This document shows positions 22,366 to 29,853 of a DNA stretch of 30,804 nt, piece after piece (the first letter of the stretch is position 1; the number at the start of each line of letters is the position of its first letter). The position numbers and the translations under genes are program-made. Source of the DNA: a virus; IMG/VR virus record IMGVR_UViG_3300048838_001842, positions 1-30,804 of that record. One strand, given 5' to 3'. The notes under the pieces are model-generated. The model was not told where the DNA came from. It saw only the letters and a list, made by a program, of their open reading frames with translations, and did not search any database.

Positions 22366-24054
22366 TCAAAACGACCTCAGCCCACGCGACCGATACACCG
22401 ATTCACGCTGCCCCTGGCCCCCCACCACCGCCCGCTGCAACGCCATGAGTAAGCTAACCATGCCGTCGATCTTCTCCGTCGACTTGCCCTTATCCGGCTT
22501 TAGGTTGCCCGCCGGATCGCTCGTCGCCACCAGGTTATCAGCCATCCACGCCAACGCCGGGTTGCCCCCGTGGCTCAGCGCCCGCCTCTGAATCGCCACC
22601 TCCAACGTTTTCATGGCCGGGTTCATACTGACAAACCCCTGCCGAAACTCAACCATCGTGGCCCCCTCCTCCGTCAACGTGTTGCTGACCGACGTCGCAT
22701 TCCACGGGTCAAACGCGATCTCTTTGACTTGAAACCGCGCCATATCCGCCCGGATTTGGGCCAGGATGAACTCGTAATCCACCACATTACCCGGCGTCGT
22801 CTGCATCCACCCCTGCCGCACCCAGACATCATACGGCGCCCGATCCCGCTTAACCCGCTCCGCAATGTTTTCCTCCGGGATCCACAACCGCGCCAAAACA
22901 TCATACCGCGGCCCCTCCCCCCCCGCCTGAGGAAACACCCACACCAACGCCGTCACGTCCAACGTAGAGCTTAAGTCCAGGCCGCCCCAACACGGCCGCC
23001 CCACCAACGCCGCCTCATCAATCTCCCCCTGATTCCCGGCCCGCCACGCGTCCGGATCGATCCACCGCGTGCTAGCCTGAGTCCACACATTCAGCTCCTT
23101 TTGCAAAAACGAATTCAGCCGCGCCGGCATACCCAGCGCCACCCGCATCTTGTCCCGCATATCCTCCAGGCTCTTGCTAACCCCCAAATTCGGATTGGCC
23201 CGATACCACGCCGCCTCATCTTGCCAATCCTCCAACAGCCCATCCTCCCCCCGCTCAAGCGTGTAGATCAGCCCGTGCCAACTGTCATCCTCCAGCACGC
23301 CCGCCAACACCTTTTCTGTGTAGTCATGGAATTGCCAACACACCGACTGCCGATCGCTGCCCGCCGTCGTCACCACATACAACAACGATTGCCGCCGGCT
23401 ACCCGTGGCCGTCCTCAGCACGTCATACATATCGCCGTTAGGGTGCGCGTGCATCTCATCCAAAATTCCCCCATGCACATTCAACCCGTCCAACGTATGG
23501 CTATCCCGCCCCAACGGCTCAAACTTGCTAAACGTCTTTTCGCTATGGATGTTGTCCTTAACCAGGCTCAGCTCCCGCCCCAGCGCCGGCGACTGTTTCA
23601 CCATGCGCACCGCCTCTTGATGCACAATGCGCGCCTGCTCCCGCTTCGTCGCCGCCGTGTAAACCTCAGCCCCCGCCTCCCCGTCCGCCGCCAACAGATA
23701 CAACCCCACCCCCGCCCCCAGTGTGCTCTTGCCATTCTTGCGGCCCACCTCGAGATAGCTCATCCGAAACCGCCGCGTGCCGTCTGCCCGTTTCCACCCA
23801 AACAGATTCCAGAGGTGAAACTGCTGCCACGGCTCCAGCGCCAAAGTGGTCCCCGCCCATTCCCCCTTGCTATGTTTCAACACCCCATAGAACGCAATGG
23901 CCACCTTTGCCGCCCGCTCATCAAACCACAACCCCCGCCCCGGCCCCTCAACCAGATCGCGCCGGTGGCGCTCGCAACCCAGCCGCACCCACCGGCACTC
24001 CGCCCGCCGCCCCTCCAAAACATCATCCACGTACCGCTCGGCGTCAAAATCCAC
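22366..24054 (-). CDS. terL: Terminase large subunit
   Basis: A 562-residue packaging motor. The ATPase domain shows the Walker A-like motif VGRKNGKST (103-111), Walker B ILDE (197-200) and the coupling motif VVTTAGS. The nuclease domain has likely metal-binding acids D360 (GLDLSSTLD), D449 (AFDPWN) and D530 (KIDGMVSLLMA). It is the Terminase_1/YmfN-like family common in HK97-type phages. The start is GTG 24054, five bases after the stop of the small membrane gene. The small subunit is over 4 kb upstream, separated by the ParB/ABC-GNAT cassette. Confidence 0.96.
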   Translation of the reverse strand: MDFDAERYVDDVLEGRRAECRWVRLGCERHRRDLVEGPGRGLWFDERAAKVAIAFYGVLKHSKGEWAGTTLALEPWQQFHLWNLFGWKRADGTRRFRMSYLEVGRKNGKSTLGAGVGLYLLAADGEAGAEVYTAATKREQARIVHQEAVRMVKQSPALGRELSLVKDNIHSEKTFSKFEPLGRDSHTLDGLNVHGGILDEMHAHPNGDMYDVLRTATGSRRQSLLYVVTTAGSDRQSVCWQFHDYTEKVLAGVLEDDSWHGLIYTLERGEDGLLEDWQDEAAWYRANPNLGVSKSLEDMRDKMRVALGMPARLNSFLQKELNVWTQASTRWIDPDAWRAGNQGEIDEAALVGRPCWGGLDLSSTLDVTALVWVFPQAGGEGPRYDVLARLWIPEENIAERVKRDRAPYDVWVRQGWMQTTPGNVVDYEFILAQIRADMARFQVKEIAFDPWNATSVSNTLTEEGATMVEFRQGFVSMNPAMKTLEVAIQRRALSHGGNPALAWMADNLVATSDPAGNLKPDKGKSTEKIDGMVSLLMALQRAVVGGQGQRESVYRSRGLRSF

Positions 24055-24057
24055 GCG

Positions 24058-24237
24058 TCACCAACCACAACCCAGCCGGCTCAGCTCCACCCTCAGCCAC
24101 AACGCCCCCGCCACTATGGCCATAGTCACGATCAACCCCACCAGTACATACCCGGCGCCGGCCGCGCCCGTCCAAATCGGCGTCGTGTTAGGCTCAGGCC
24201 GCTCAGGCGGTTCCCGCTTCCCCTGCAGCTCATCCAT
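24058..24237 (-). CDS. 59-residue single-helix membrane protein
   Basis: A small gene read directly from the sequence. The N-terminus is charged and Pro-rich (MDELQGKREPPERPEPNTTP), followed by one membrane helix (about residues 22-47) and a short polar tail. The ATG overlaps the upstream stop (ATGGATGA) and the TGA lies four bases before the terminase start, so it is embedded in the coupled operon. No family recognised. Confidence 0.6.
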   Translation of the reverse strand: MDELQGKREPPERPEPNTTPIWTGAAGAGYVLVGLIVTMAIVAGALWLRVELSRLGCGW

Positions 24238-24478
24238 TCGTGGCTGAGCCCCCGACCCCCCGGCTTACAAATCGCGCCGCCTGTTCCACCCGCAACGCCA
24301 AAGCCGGCCGCTGAGTCAACCGCGCCACAAACCGCCCCACCTCCTCCGGCCGCGCCCCATTCCCCACCTCAACCTCAACCGCCTCCGCCAAATCCGGATA
24401 GTTATCAACCAAAAACTGATAACTTTCCTGATCCAGCGCCGCCTGCAACACCGGCATGCTCCTGGTCAAAATGGCCAC
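24230..24478 (-). CDS. Small protein upstream of terminase, unknown
   Basis: An 82-residue helical, acidic protein (VLQAALDQESYQFLVDNYPDLAEAVEVEVGNGARPEEVGRFVARLTQ). GTG 24478 is chosen because AGGAGG lies 7 nt upstream; the frame extends further but overlaps the previous gene. No recognised domain. Confidence 0.55.
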   Translation of the reverse strand: MAILTRSMPVLQAALDQESYQFLVDNYPDLAEAVEVEVGNGARPEEVGRFVARLTQRPALALRVEQAARFVSRGVGGSATNG

Positions 24479-24480
24479 AC

Positions 24481-24726
24481 TTACACCTCCTCTGCATCCG
24501 GGATCAACTTCCCCAGCTCCACCTGCGCCCACCGCAAAATCTTCGCCACCTGCTCAACCCCCTCCAGCTTGCCGGCCGCCTCGCGGTACAGCGTCGGATC
24601 AAGGATCGGCCCCGTCGCATGCGCCAAATCGATCGCGCTGAGGAACCCAATCAGATCCATCTCCAGCAGCAGCCCTCGCACCACCCGCAACTGATAATGC
24701 GTCAACAAATACTGCTCCTCGTCCAT
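24481..24726 (-). CDS. Small helical protein, unknown
   Basis: An 81-residue acidic helical protein (MDEEQYLLTHYQLRVVRGLLLEMDLIGFLSAID...). ATG 24726 follows the previous stop (TAG at 24730-24728) and has GGAGG 5-6 nt in front. No family recognised. It is part of the chain of small coupled genes between the modification-like cassette and terL. Confidence 0.6.
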   Translation of the reverse strand: MDEEQYLLTHYQLRVVRGLLLEMDLIGFLSAIDLAHATGPILDPTLYREAAGKLEGVEQVAKILRWAQVELGKLIPDAEEV

Positions 24727-24727
24727 A

Positions 24728-25135
24728 CTATCCTCCATTGCCCCGCCGATCCGGCAACCGCCCCCGGGTGCTGACATCCGTCTGCCCCAGCAACGGCCCA
24801 TCCGTCCCGTCCACAATATCCTCAGCCCGCAACACCCCCGCCTCAATCAGCCGCTCAATCGTCGGCCACCGCACCGATTCCCCCACCACCCCCGCCCCAT
24901 CCACCAACACCACCACCGGCCACCGCCGCCCAAACTCCCCCCGCCGCAACCGCCGCTCCAACCGCCACCCCGCCCCCAGCAACCCCGCAACCCGCGCCTG
25001 ATACTCACTCAACTCAGCCATATTACGCTCCACGGGCGGGGCAAGGGGCCCGCAAACACCGGCCCACCATACAGCCGCCCCCCGCCTCAGCTCCTCAACA
25101 TCCTCATCACCGTCCGGAAATAGCGGCGTGCTCAT
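24728..25135 (-). CDS. Protein of unknown function downstream of formyltransferase
   Basis: A 135-residue protein. Residues about 40-110 form an alpha/beta region (RVAGLLGAGWRLERRLRRGEFGRRWPVVVLVDGAGVVGESVRWPTIERLIEAGVLRAEDIVDG) that may be a small nucleic-acid-binding or enzyme-associated domain. It overlaps the formyltransferase by 29 bases. ATG 25135 has a GAGGTG site; an internal ATG at 25021 also has GGAG, so a shorter protein of 97 residues is possible. Confidence 0.55.
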   Translation of the reverse strand: MSTPLFPDGDEDVEELRRGAAVWWAGVCGPLAPPVERNMAELSEYQARVAGLLGAGWRLERRLRRGEFGRRWPVVVLVDGAGVVGESVRWPTIERLIEAGVLRAEDIVDGTDGPLLGQTDVSTRGRLPDRRGNGG

Positions 25136-25793
25136 CCACAATCACCTCATACCCCGCCGGCGCCGGCCCAATGCGCGGCAAATCCGGCCGAAACAACGGC
25201 TCCCGTTCCCAACTCGGCTCCCACGTGGCCAACGCCTCATCCTGAGGAACCATTACAATCCGCCCCGCGTCCAGGTCCCCCAACGCCTCCCCCAGCAGCC
25301 GTATCCCCAACCCCCGCAACTCCCGGCGCCACAACTCGCCCGCCGTATCCCCCGGCCGAATCCAGCACCACGCCTGCCGGGCGATAGGCCCCGCGTCAAC
25401 GCCCTCCGTCAACCAATACACCGTCCCCCCCGTCACCGGGTCACCCAACTTGATCGCCCACCGCACCGCGTCCCGGCCCCTGTGCCGCGGCAAGAGCGAC
25501 GGGTGATACCCGATCCCCCCCAGCCGCGTCCGGCCTAACGTCTTAGCGCTGATAAAATCATGCGAATGAGCCGCCACAATCAGATCAACCCCGCCCGGCA
25601 ACGCCCCCGCGCTCAGCCCGCCCGCCTGTAGCAGCGGCAACCCCGCCCCGGCCGCGGCGCCAAACAGCAAGTCCTCACGCCCGTCTGCCTGAGCACGGGG
25701 CGCAACCACCAGCGCCACCTCGTCCCCCCGCCCCAGCAGCAACCCCAGCGCCAATCGCCCAAACGTCCGCTGCCCACACAACACGACCTTCAT
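25107..25793 (-). CDS. Formyltransferase-fold enzyme
   Basis: A 228-residue protein of the 10-formyl-THF-dependent formyltransferase fold. The Rossmann-like N-terminus (MKVVLCGQRTFGRLAL) and the core motif HPSLLPRHRGRDAVRWAI..GDPVTGGTVYWLTEGVDAGPI (97-137) are clear, with H97 and D133 present. The usual catalytic Asn two residues before the His (N-x-H) is replaced by G95. The enzyme lacks the C-terminal tRNA-binding domain expected of a full Met-tRNA formyltransferase (about 310 residues), so initiator tRNA is an unlikely substrate. ATG overlaps the ABC-GNAT stop by four bases (ATGA), so it is coupled to it; it may act on the same substrate. Confidence 0.85.
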   Translation of the reverse strand: MKVVLCGQRTFGRLALGLLLGRGDEVALVVAPRAQADGREDLLFGAAAGAGLPLLQAGGLSAGALPGGVDLIVAAHSHDFISAKTLGRTRLGGIGYHPSLLPRHRGRDAVRWAIKLGDPVTGGTVYWLTEGVDAGPIARQAWCWIRPGDTAGELWRRELRGLGIRLLGEALGDLDAGRIVMVPQDEALATWEPSWEREPLFRPDLPRIGPAPAGYEVIVDEHAAISGR

Positions 25794-26926
25794 GACCGCT
25801 CCCCGAGATACCGAAACCCCTGCACCGCCCGCATGTGCCCCCCATAGCCCGTTCGTTTGGTTGTCTTCCCCGTTGGGCTTTGGGGCCCCAATACGTCTGA
25901 CATCCTGATTCGCCGGGCGCTCTGCGCCTTATTTATACCGAACATCACCGCGCTTACCTGAGTCCACTTCCGATCCCGCCGCAAGGCCGCGCATAATCCC
26001 GGGTGGCTTGTGTGAAACAACATGGGCATAGGCTTGCCATACCTGTTTTCACCCCGCAGCCAGAGCTCACAAACCCCATTCAGGAACCGCATACCCACCC
26101 CCGCCCCCTGCCATTCCGGCATAACCACCAGCCGGCACGCCCGCCCCTCCCGCAGGCCCGGCCGCGTGCTAACCGCCACATGGGCCACCGGCTCACCCTC
26201 TACCGCGCCCACGTAATAGCTCGGCGCCACCATTCGCGGGATCTTTAGATAGTGATGTGGCTCAAACAACGGCCAGTAATGCCCATCCGTCTGCCAAAGC
26301 TCCAGCTCGAACCGTGGGCGCCGCCAAAGCCCCCTCCCGCTGTACACCCCCGTTGCCGTGTCCAGCACCCAATCCGGCTCCAACCAATCCACAATGTCAT
26401 AATGGCAACTCAGCAGCACCGCCTGCCCCGTCCCCCGCCGCCACGCCTTGCCAAACGCCAACGCCCCCATCCGCGCGATCTGCCGATCCACAACCGACGT
26501 AAACTCATCCACCACCACCCGCGCCGGCGCGTCAATTACTACCCGCGCCAGGTCCGCCCGAAACCGCTCGCCGTTGCTCAGCACCCCATAAGGCCTCAGC
26601 CACGTCGGCACATCCCCCAACCCCACCGCTGCCAATGCCGCCGTTACCTCATCGAACGGCCGGCCCGGCCCAATCGCCTCAATGATCGGCCCCTCCGGCC
26701 ACTCACCGTCATAGAACGCCCCGCCGCCCCAGAACGCCCGGCCCAGGCTTGTCTTACCGCTCCCACTGGGTCCCACAATCAACCCAATTCGCCAATCATC
26801 ATCCTCAACCGGCAACTCCACCGCCAAATCAAAATTGGCCCCCGTCTCCACATTGAACAGGCTTTTAACCCGGGCCGCCCGGTACGACGTAAAATCCTCG
26901 CAACTGTTGTGAACCTCAATCCTCAT
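25790..26926 (-). CDS. ABC-ATPase fused to a GNAT domain (Mom-like candidate)
   Basis: A 378-residue two-domain protein; positions are given in a numbering that begins six residues earlier, at the GTG at 26944. The N-terminal half is a soluble ABC-type ATPase: Walker A GPSGSGKTS (58-66), signature LSNGE (122-126), Walker B VVVDEF (143-148) and switch His H181. The C-terminal half (about 205-384) is an acetyltransferase fold with LFEPHHYLKIPRMVAPSYYVG, the cofactor-loop pattern RLVVMPEWQGAGVGMRFL (271-288) and HTSHPGL. There are no membrane segments and no partner permease, so it is not a transporter. Mu Mom, which hypermodifies adenine, is itself a GNAT-fold enzyme. ATG 26926 overlaps the ParB-like stop by four bases. 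Confidence 0.85.
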   Translation of the reverse strand: MRIEVHNSCEDFTSYRAARVKSLFNVETGANFDLAVELPVEDDDWRIGLIVGPSGSGKTSLGRAFWGGGAFYDGEWPEGPIIEAIGPGRPFDEVTAALAAVGLGDVPTWLRPYGVLSNGERFRADLARVVIDAPARVVVDEFTSVVDRQIARMGALAFGKAWRRGTGQAVLLSCHYDIVDWLEPDWVLDTATGVYSGRGLWRRPRFELELWQTDGHYWPLFEPHHYLKIPRMVAPSYYVGAVEGEPVAHVAVSTRPGLREGRACRLVVMPEWQGAGVGMRFLNGVCELWLRGENRYGKPMPMLFHTSHPGLCAALRRDRKWTQVSAVMFGINKAQSARRIRMSDVLGPQSPTGKTTKRTGYGGHMRAVQGFRYLGERS

Positions 26927-27480
26927 ACCGTCACCACCCGGCACTTAAGCCCGCGCGCCGTCAAATCGTTATAGACCGATTCCTGCTCATCCTCCGAGGC
27001 ACACATAACCGTAACCGCCCATTGCGGCGCATACTCAAAACCGTTCTCGCCCGGGCCCCCAGACGCCTCCAGCAACGTAGCAATTTCCGAAGCGTCAAAG
27101 CCCGAGTAAACCTCATCCGGGTCCAACGCCTGCAGCAGCTCCCCCAACCCCTCAACATCCCACCGGCTCAAATCCCCCACCCGGTTATCCGCGATCCCAA
27201 ACCCCGCCGCCGCCGCCGGGCTATCCTCAACCCAAACCACCGCGATATGACTCCAGCCCAACGCCCGCGCTGCCCTCAGCGTCCCGTTGCCCGCCTCAAC
27301 CTTGCCCCCCTCCAGCCGGTTAGCCACAATCGGCTTACGCTGCCCATACTGCCGCAACGACGCCCCAATCCGATCCACCGCATGCCCCGTCCGCACATTC
27401 GCCGGGTCCTCATGCACCTCATCAATCCCCACCGCCAACCCCCGCAACCCCTCCGCGATATAGCTCAGCTCAGCAGCCAT
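26923..27480 (-). CDS. ParB/Srx-like DNA-associated protein
   Basis: A 185-residue protein with a ParB N-terminal-like domain: NVRTGHAVDRIGASLRQYGQRKPIVANRLEGG, the nucleotide-binding GxGxxR motif (GNGTLR, 64-69) and ADNRVGDLSRWD (97-108). The C-terminal part (about 153-185, QWAVTVMCASEDEQESVYNDLTARG) is a small beta-alpha-beta domain rather than a ParB dimerisation helix. No HTH is seen and no ParA is encoded, so chromosome or plasmid partition is unlikely. It overlaps the preceding gene by 11 bases and the ABC-GNAT gene by four, marking a coupled pair. Confidence 0.88.
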   Translation of the reverse strand: MAAELSYIAEGLRGLAVGIDEVHEDPANVRTGHAVDRIGASLRQYGQRKPIVANRLEGGKVEAGNGTLRAARALGWSHIAVVWVEDSPAAAAGFGIADNRVGDLSRWDVEGLGELLQALDPDEVYSGFDASEIATLLEASGGPGENGFEYAPQWAVTVMCASEDEQESVYNDLTARGLKCRVVTV

Positions 27481-27667
27481 GAGTGCTCCTCGATCCGGCG
27501 GCCACCGTTACCGGCTCGTCCTCACTCTCCCAATGATTTTGAAGCATGACGATCTGGCTCTCAACGCTGGCCAGTAAGTTACGGAGATAACCCGCCTCTG
27601 CCTCAGCCTTTTCGATAAGCCGCGACAACCGGTCATATTCCAACCACAACCGATCCGACTCACTCAT
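27470..27667 (-). CDS. Small coiled-coil protein, unknown
   Basis: A 65-residue protein. The first 50 residues are continuous charged helix with coiled-coil heptads (LWLEYDRLSRLIEKAEAEAGYLRNLLASVESQIVMLQ). ATG 27667 has GAGG 7 nt upstream. It overlaps the neighbours on both sides, so it belongs to the same coupled operon. Confidence 0.6.
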   Translation of the reverse strand: MSESDRLWLEYDRLSRLIEKAEAEAGYLRNLLASVESQIVMLQNHWESEDEPVTVAAGSRSTHGC

Positions 27668-27848
27668 ACTCATCCTCAGCCACCACAAAACCGATCCCCG
27701 CCACCCACGCCCCCAACCGAAACAACCTCAGCGACAACCAAACCCGCCAATAAAACCGCCTCTTACCCCTCAGCTCAACCTCATGCACCGTGGCGATCAG
27801 CGTCAACCGCTCCATGAGCTCATTCAGATCAACCCCGCCGCTACTCAC
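27660..27848 (-). CDS. Small basic protein, possibly membrane-associated
   Basis: A 62-residue protein with a basic middle (RGKRRFYWRVWLSLRLFRL) followed by a short hydrophobic stretch (GAWVAGIGFVVA). GTG 27848 is chosen because GGGAGG lies 5-6 nt upstream; it overlaps the previous stop by eight bases. No family recognised. Confidence 0.5.
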   Translation of the reverse strand: MSSGGVDLNELMERLTLIATVHEVELRGKRRFYWRVWLSLRLFRLGAWVAGIGFVVAEDEYE

Positions 27849-28134
27849 CGCCACCTCCCATCCCCCAATCAAACACCGGCCGGCCATCAACCATGTCTAT
27901 CCACACCGTCCGCCGCGGAACTTTACTACCCGGCTCTACCACCGCTAGCTCAGGGTGACTCACAAGCACGCTAACCACCCGCGGGCCGTCCGGGTGATCC
28001 ACTAACATTCCCTCAATTCGCATACCTTCCGGTAACTGTAACAGCAGCCCAACCACCTCCACGCTCAGGGCAACACGCGCCACCCGCCACGGCTCGCCGC
28101 GCGCACCGACCAATTGCTCGTCCACCACATCCAT
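27841..28134 (-). CDS. Small protein, unknown
   Basis: A 97-residue beta-rich acidic protein (RVARVALSVEVVGLLLQLPEGMRIEGMLVDHPDGPRVVSVLVSHPEL) with a Gly-rich end. ATG 28134 has GGAGG 8 nt upstream; an ATG at 28155 that overlaps the small terminase stop (ATGA) is also possible. No family recognised. Confidence 0.6.
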   Translation of the reverse strand: MDVVDEQLVGARGEPWRVARVALSVEVVGLLLQLPEGMRIEGMLVDHPDGPRVVSVLVSHPELAVVEPGSKVPRRTVWIDMVDGRPVFDWGMGGGGE

Positions 28135-28151
28135 AGCCCTTTCCTCCACAA

Positions 28152-28634
28152 TCATTCGCCCACCCGCTGAAACAACAGCTCCGCCAACGACGGCTCCTGA
28201 TCCCCACCCCCCTCAACACTGATCCGCGACCGCGCCGCCGGCGTCATCCCCAACTCCCGCATGAGCAGCAGCGCGTCCTTTTTGGCCCGGTTAGCGATCG
28301 CCAGGTACGGATTTTGAATGATGTTCCCGTTCGTCGTCTTCACAACTTCCCCCTTATCCCGCACCACCGCCTCCGCCCGCCGCCAGGCCGCAAACGTCTC
28401 ACAATACAACGCCAAAGCATCATGATCCGCCTCAGTCAACAGCCCCGCCCGCCACAACCGCCCCGCGTGCCGCCGCCACTCAGCCCGCGCCTCATCCCCC
28501 AGCCACCGCGGCGCCGACGGAGCCCGTGGCGCCGCCGCCGGCCGCGGCTCCTTCGCATTCAAAGCCCGCTTGCCCGGGTTCCCCTGCAACTTTTTGACTT
28601 GTGTTGGCTTGGGCGCCGGCCCTCTCCGCCCCAT
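28152..28634 (-). CDS. terS: Terminase small subunit (P27 family)
   Basis: A 160-residue DNA-recognition subunit of the packaging enzyme. The N-terminus (MGRRGPAPKPTQVKKLQGNPGKRALNAKEPRP) is diagnostic for the P27 family, followed by the conserved helical core APRWLGDEARAEWRRHAGRLWRAGLLTEADHDALALYCETFAAW and IIQNPYLAIANRAKKDALLLMRELGMTPAARSRI. AGGAGG lies 7 nt before ATG 28634. It is separated from terL by nearly 4.1 kb, which is unusual. Confidence 0.95.
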   Translation of the reverse strand: MGRRGPAPKPTQVKKLQGNPGKRALNAKEPRPAAAPRAPSAPRWLGDEARAEWRRHAGRLWRAGLLTEADHDALALYCETFAAWRRAEAVVRDKGEVVKTTNGNIIQNPYLAIANRAKKDALLLMRELGMTPAARSRISVEGGGDQEPSLAELLFQRVGE

Positions 28635-28635
28635 A

Positions 28636-28995
28636 TCACCGCCTCCTACGCCACCACAACGCCCGCCCCGCCCTAACCGCGTCCGGCACAACCGGCCGCT
28701 CCACCCGCACCACCGCACACCGGCAATTCACCCGCTCAGGCGGCCCACCCCGCCGCGCCCGCTCCTCAACCAACCCCCACGCCTCAACCACCGCCCGCAC
28801 CCGCTCCCCCAACACCGCCGCGGCCTCCCTGATCGCCTCAGCCAACCGCCGCCAAACCGCGGCGACAGCCTCAACCGCCCTGGCCACCGCCGCCCCCAGC
28901 TCAGCCGCCCGCGCCTCAGCCCGCTTCCCCTCCCTGAGCCGCCCCACCGCCCGCGCATATTCATCCCTCGTCCGCTCGTCATCAAACCCAAACAT
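28636..28995 (-). CDS. Alanine-rich helical protein, unknown
   Basis: A 119-residue protein, almost entirely charged helix (residues about 8-85, rich in Ala, Arg and Glu), with a Cys-Arg-Cys near residue 96. It ends one base before the terminase small subunit start, so the two are coupled. ATG 28995 has AGGAGG upstream. It could bind DNA or the small terminase, but no family is recognised. Confidence 0.6.
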   Translation of the reverse strand: MFGFDDERTRDEYARAVGRLREGKRAEARAAELGAAVARAVEAVAAVWRRLAEAIREAAAVLGERVRAVVEAWGLVEERARRGGPPERVNCRCAVVRVERPVVPDAVRAGRALWWRRRR

Positions 28996-29116
28996 CACGC
29001 CTCCTACCACACCACCCCCCTATCAAAACCTGCGGCCGCGAAAAGTTTGCGGCCGCGTTGGTCTAGCTTCTGGGAGCTGTAGAGATTCACGGCCCCCCAC
29101 CCCCCGGCCGCGCTAC
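28996..29116. other. Short gap with twin GCGGCCGC, candidate cos region
   Basis: A 121-bp stretch between the HNH and terS-proximal genes. The decamer TGCGGCCGCG occurs twice, 17 bp apart (29031-29040 and 29048-29057), separated by AAAAGTT. HNH plus terminase gene neighbours are typical of cos-packaging phages, and cos usually lies next to terS. This is positional inference only. Confidence 0.3.
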
Positions 29117-29512
29117 CTACCCCCCCCCTCCATCGTTGGCCGCGCCGCCCGCTCCGGATGCTGTGATACGGCTATGGCATGAGTGGCACAACGGCATGAG
29201 ATTGGCCTCGCTATTCAGCACTCGCGTTGGCAAGTCTTTGGTCGCAAGCGGGATAATGTGATGCAAGTCCGTGGCCACAACGACCTCACCAATCTCTGCA
29301 TGAATACCAAACGGATCAGAACACAGTGGATGCTTAGCTAACACCACTTGCCTCAGCCGACGCCACCGGTGGCCATACCCACGGCGCGCTGAGCTCAACC
29401 GCTCATCCACCCGCCGCTGAGCATCGGCCGAATGCTCATCACAGTAATCCGATCCGACGGTAACGTTAGGGCAACCAGGCACGCGGCAAGCGCGGCCAGC
29501 TCGACGAGGCAT
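29117..29512 (-). CDS. HNH endonuclease
   Basis: A 131-residue HNH nuclease: N-terminal Cys/His cluster (CRVPGCPNVTVGSDYCDEH), then the HNH core LHHIIPLATKD, NLMPLCHSCHSRIT. In HK97-like phages this protein works with terminase in DNA packaging and cos cleavage. ATG 29512 begins MPRRAGRACRVPGC. Its start overlaps the end of the next upstream gene by about 47 bases. Gly-rich C-terminus. Confidence 0.92.
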   Translation of the reverse strand: MPRRAGRACRVPGCPNVTVGSDYCDEHSADAQRRVDERLSSARRGYGHRWRRLRQVVLAKHPLCSDPFGIHAEIGEVVVATDLHHIIPLATKDLPTRVLNSEANLMPLCHSCHSRITASGAGGAANDGGGG

Positions 29513-29846
29513 AGACGTTTCCCAAACGCAAACGGCCCATGCTATGGACAGCATCGGCCGTTTCAATCACCACACCCTCAGCCCGAATAATCAACCCACT
29601 CAACCGCAACCAGGCCTGAGCCTCATCATAAGCAACCCGCCGGCGCCGCGCAGTATAGCCGGCTACCCGGGCAAGCTGCCCAGGGTGGAGCGCCGCCATG
29701 GCAACGTCATACACCAGCACCGGCCCCTCGCGGAGCTCAGCCACCCGCGGCCGCCCGTCAAGAAGCGGTACCCGGTGCGTACCGAATACCCGCTCCCATT
29801 CCACCCGGCGCCCCTGAGACACTGCCACCGCTACATAACAGCTCAT
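29466..29846 (-). CDS. First gene of the leftward operon, unknown
   Basis: A 126-residue soluble protein. It contains a basic segment (RVAGYTARRRRVAYDEAQAWLRLSG) and a beta-rich N-terminus (MSCYVAVAVSQGRRVEWERVF). No family recognised. ATG 29846 lies exactly 7 nt after a TATACT -10 element, and no ribosome-binding site is visible, so the mRNA may be leaderless. As the first late-operon gene it could be regulatory. Confidence 0.6.
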   Translation of the reverse strand: MSCYVAVAVSQGRRVEWERVFGTHRVPLLDGRPRVAELREGPVLVYDVAMAALHPGQLARVAGYTARRRRVAYDEAQAWLRLSGLIIRAEGVVIETADAVHSMGRLRLGNVYASSSWPRLPRAWLP

Positions 29847-29853
29847 GCATTCT

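Noticed and set aside
23101-24774. A 557-residue plus-strand frame opposite terL
   Set aside because: Same Pro/Arg/His shadow composition; the minus strand encodes a clear terminase.
25790-26926. Reading the ABC protein as a transporter ATPase
   Set aside because: No membrane partner nearby, and the protein is fused to an acetyltransferase fold and coupled to a ParB-like gene.
26252-26974. A 240-residue plus-strand frame opposite the ABC-GNAT gene
   Set aside because: Shadow composition, while the minus strand has intact ABC and GNAT motifs.
26923-27480. ParB as a plasmid-type partition protein for an extrachromosomal prophage
   Set aside because: No ParA, no HTH in the protein, no parS-like repeats nearby, and an integrase is present.
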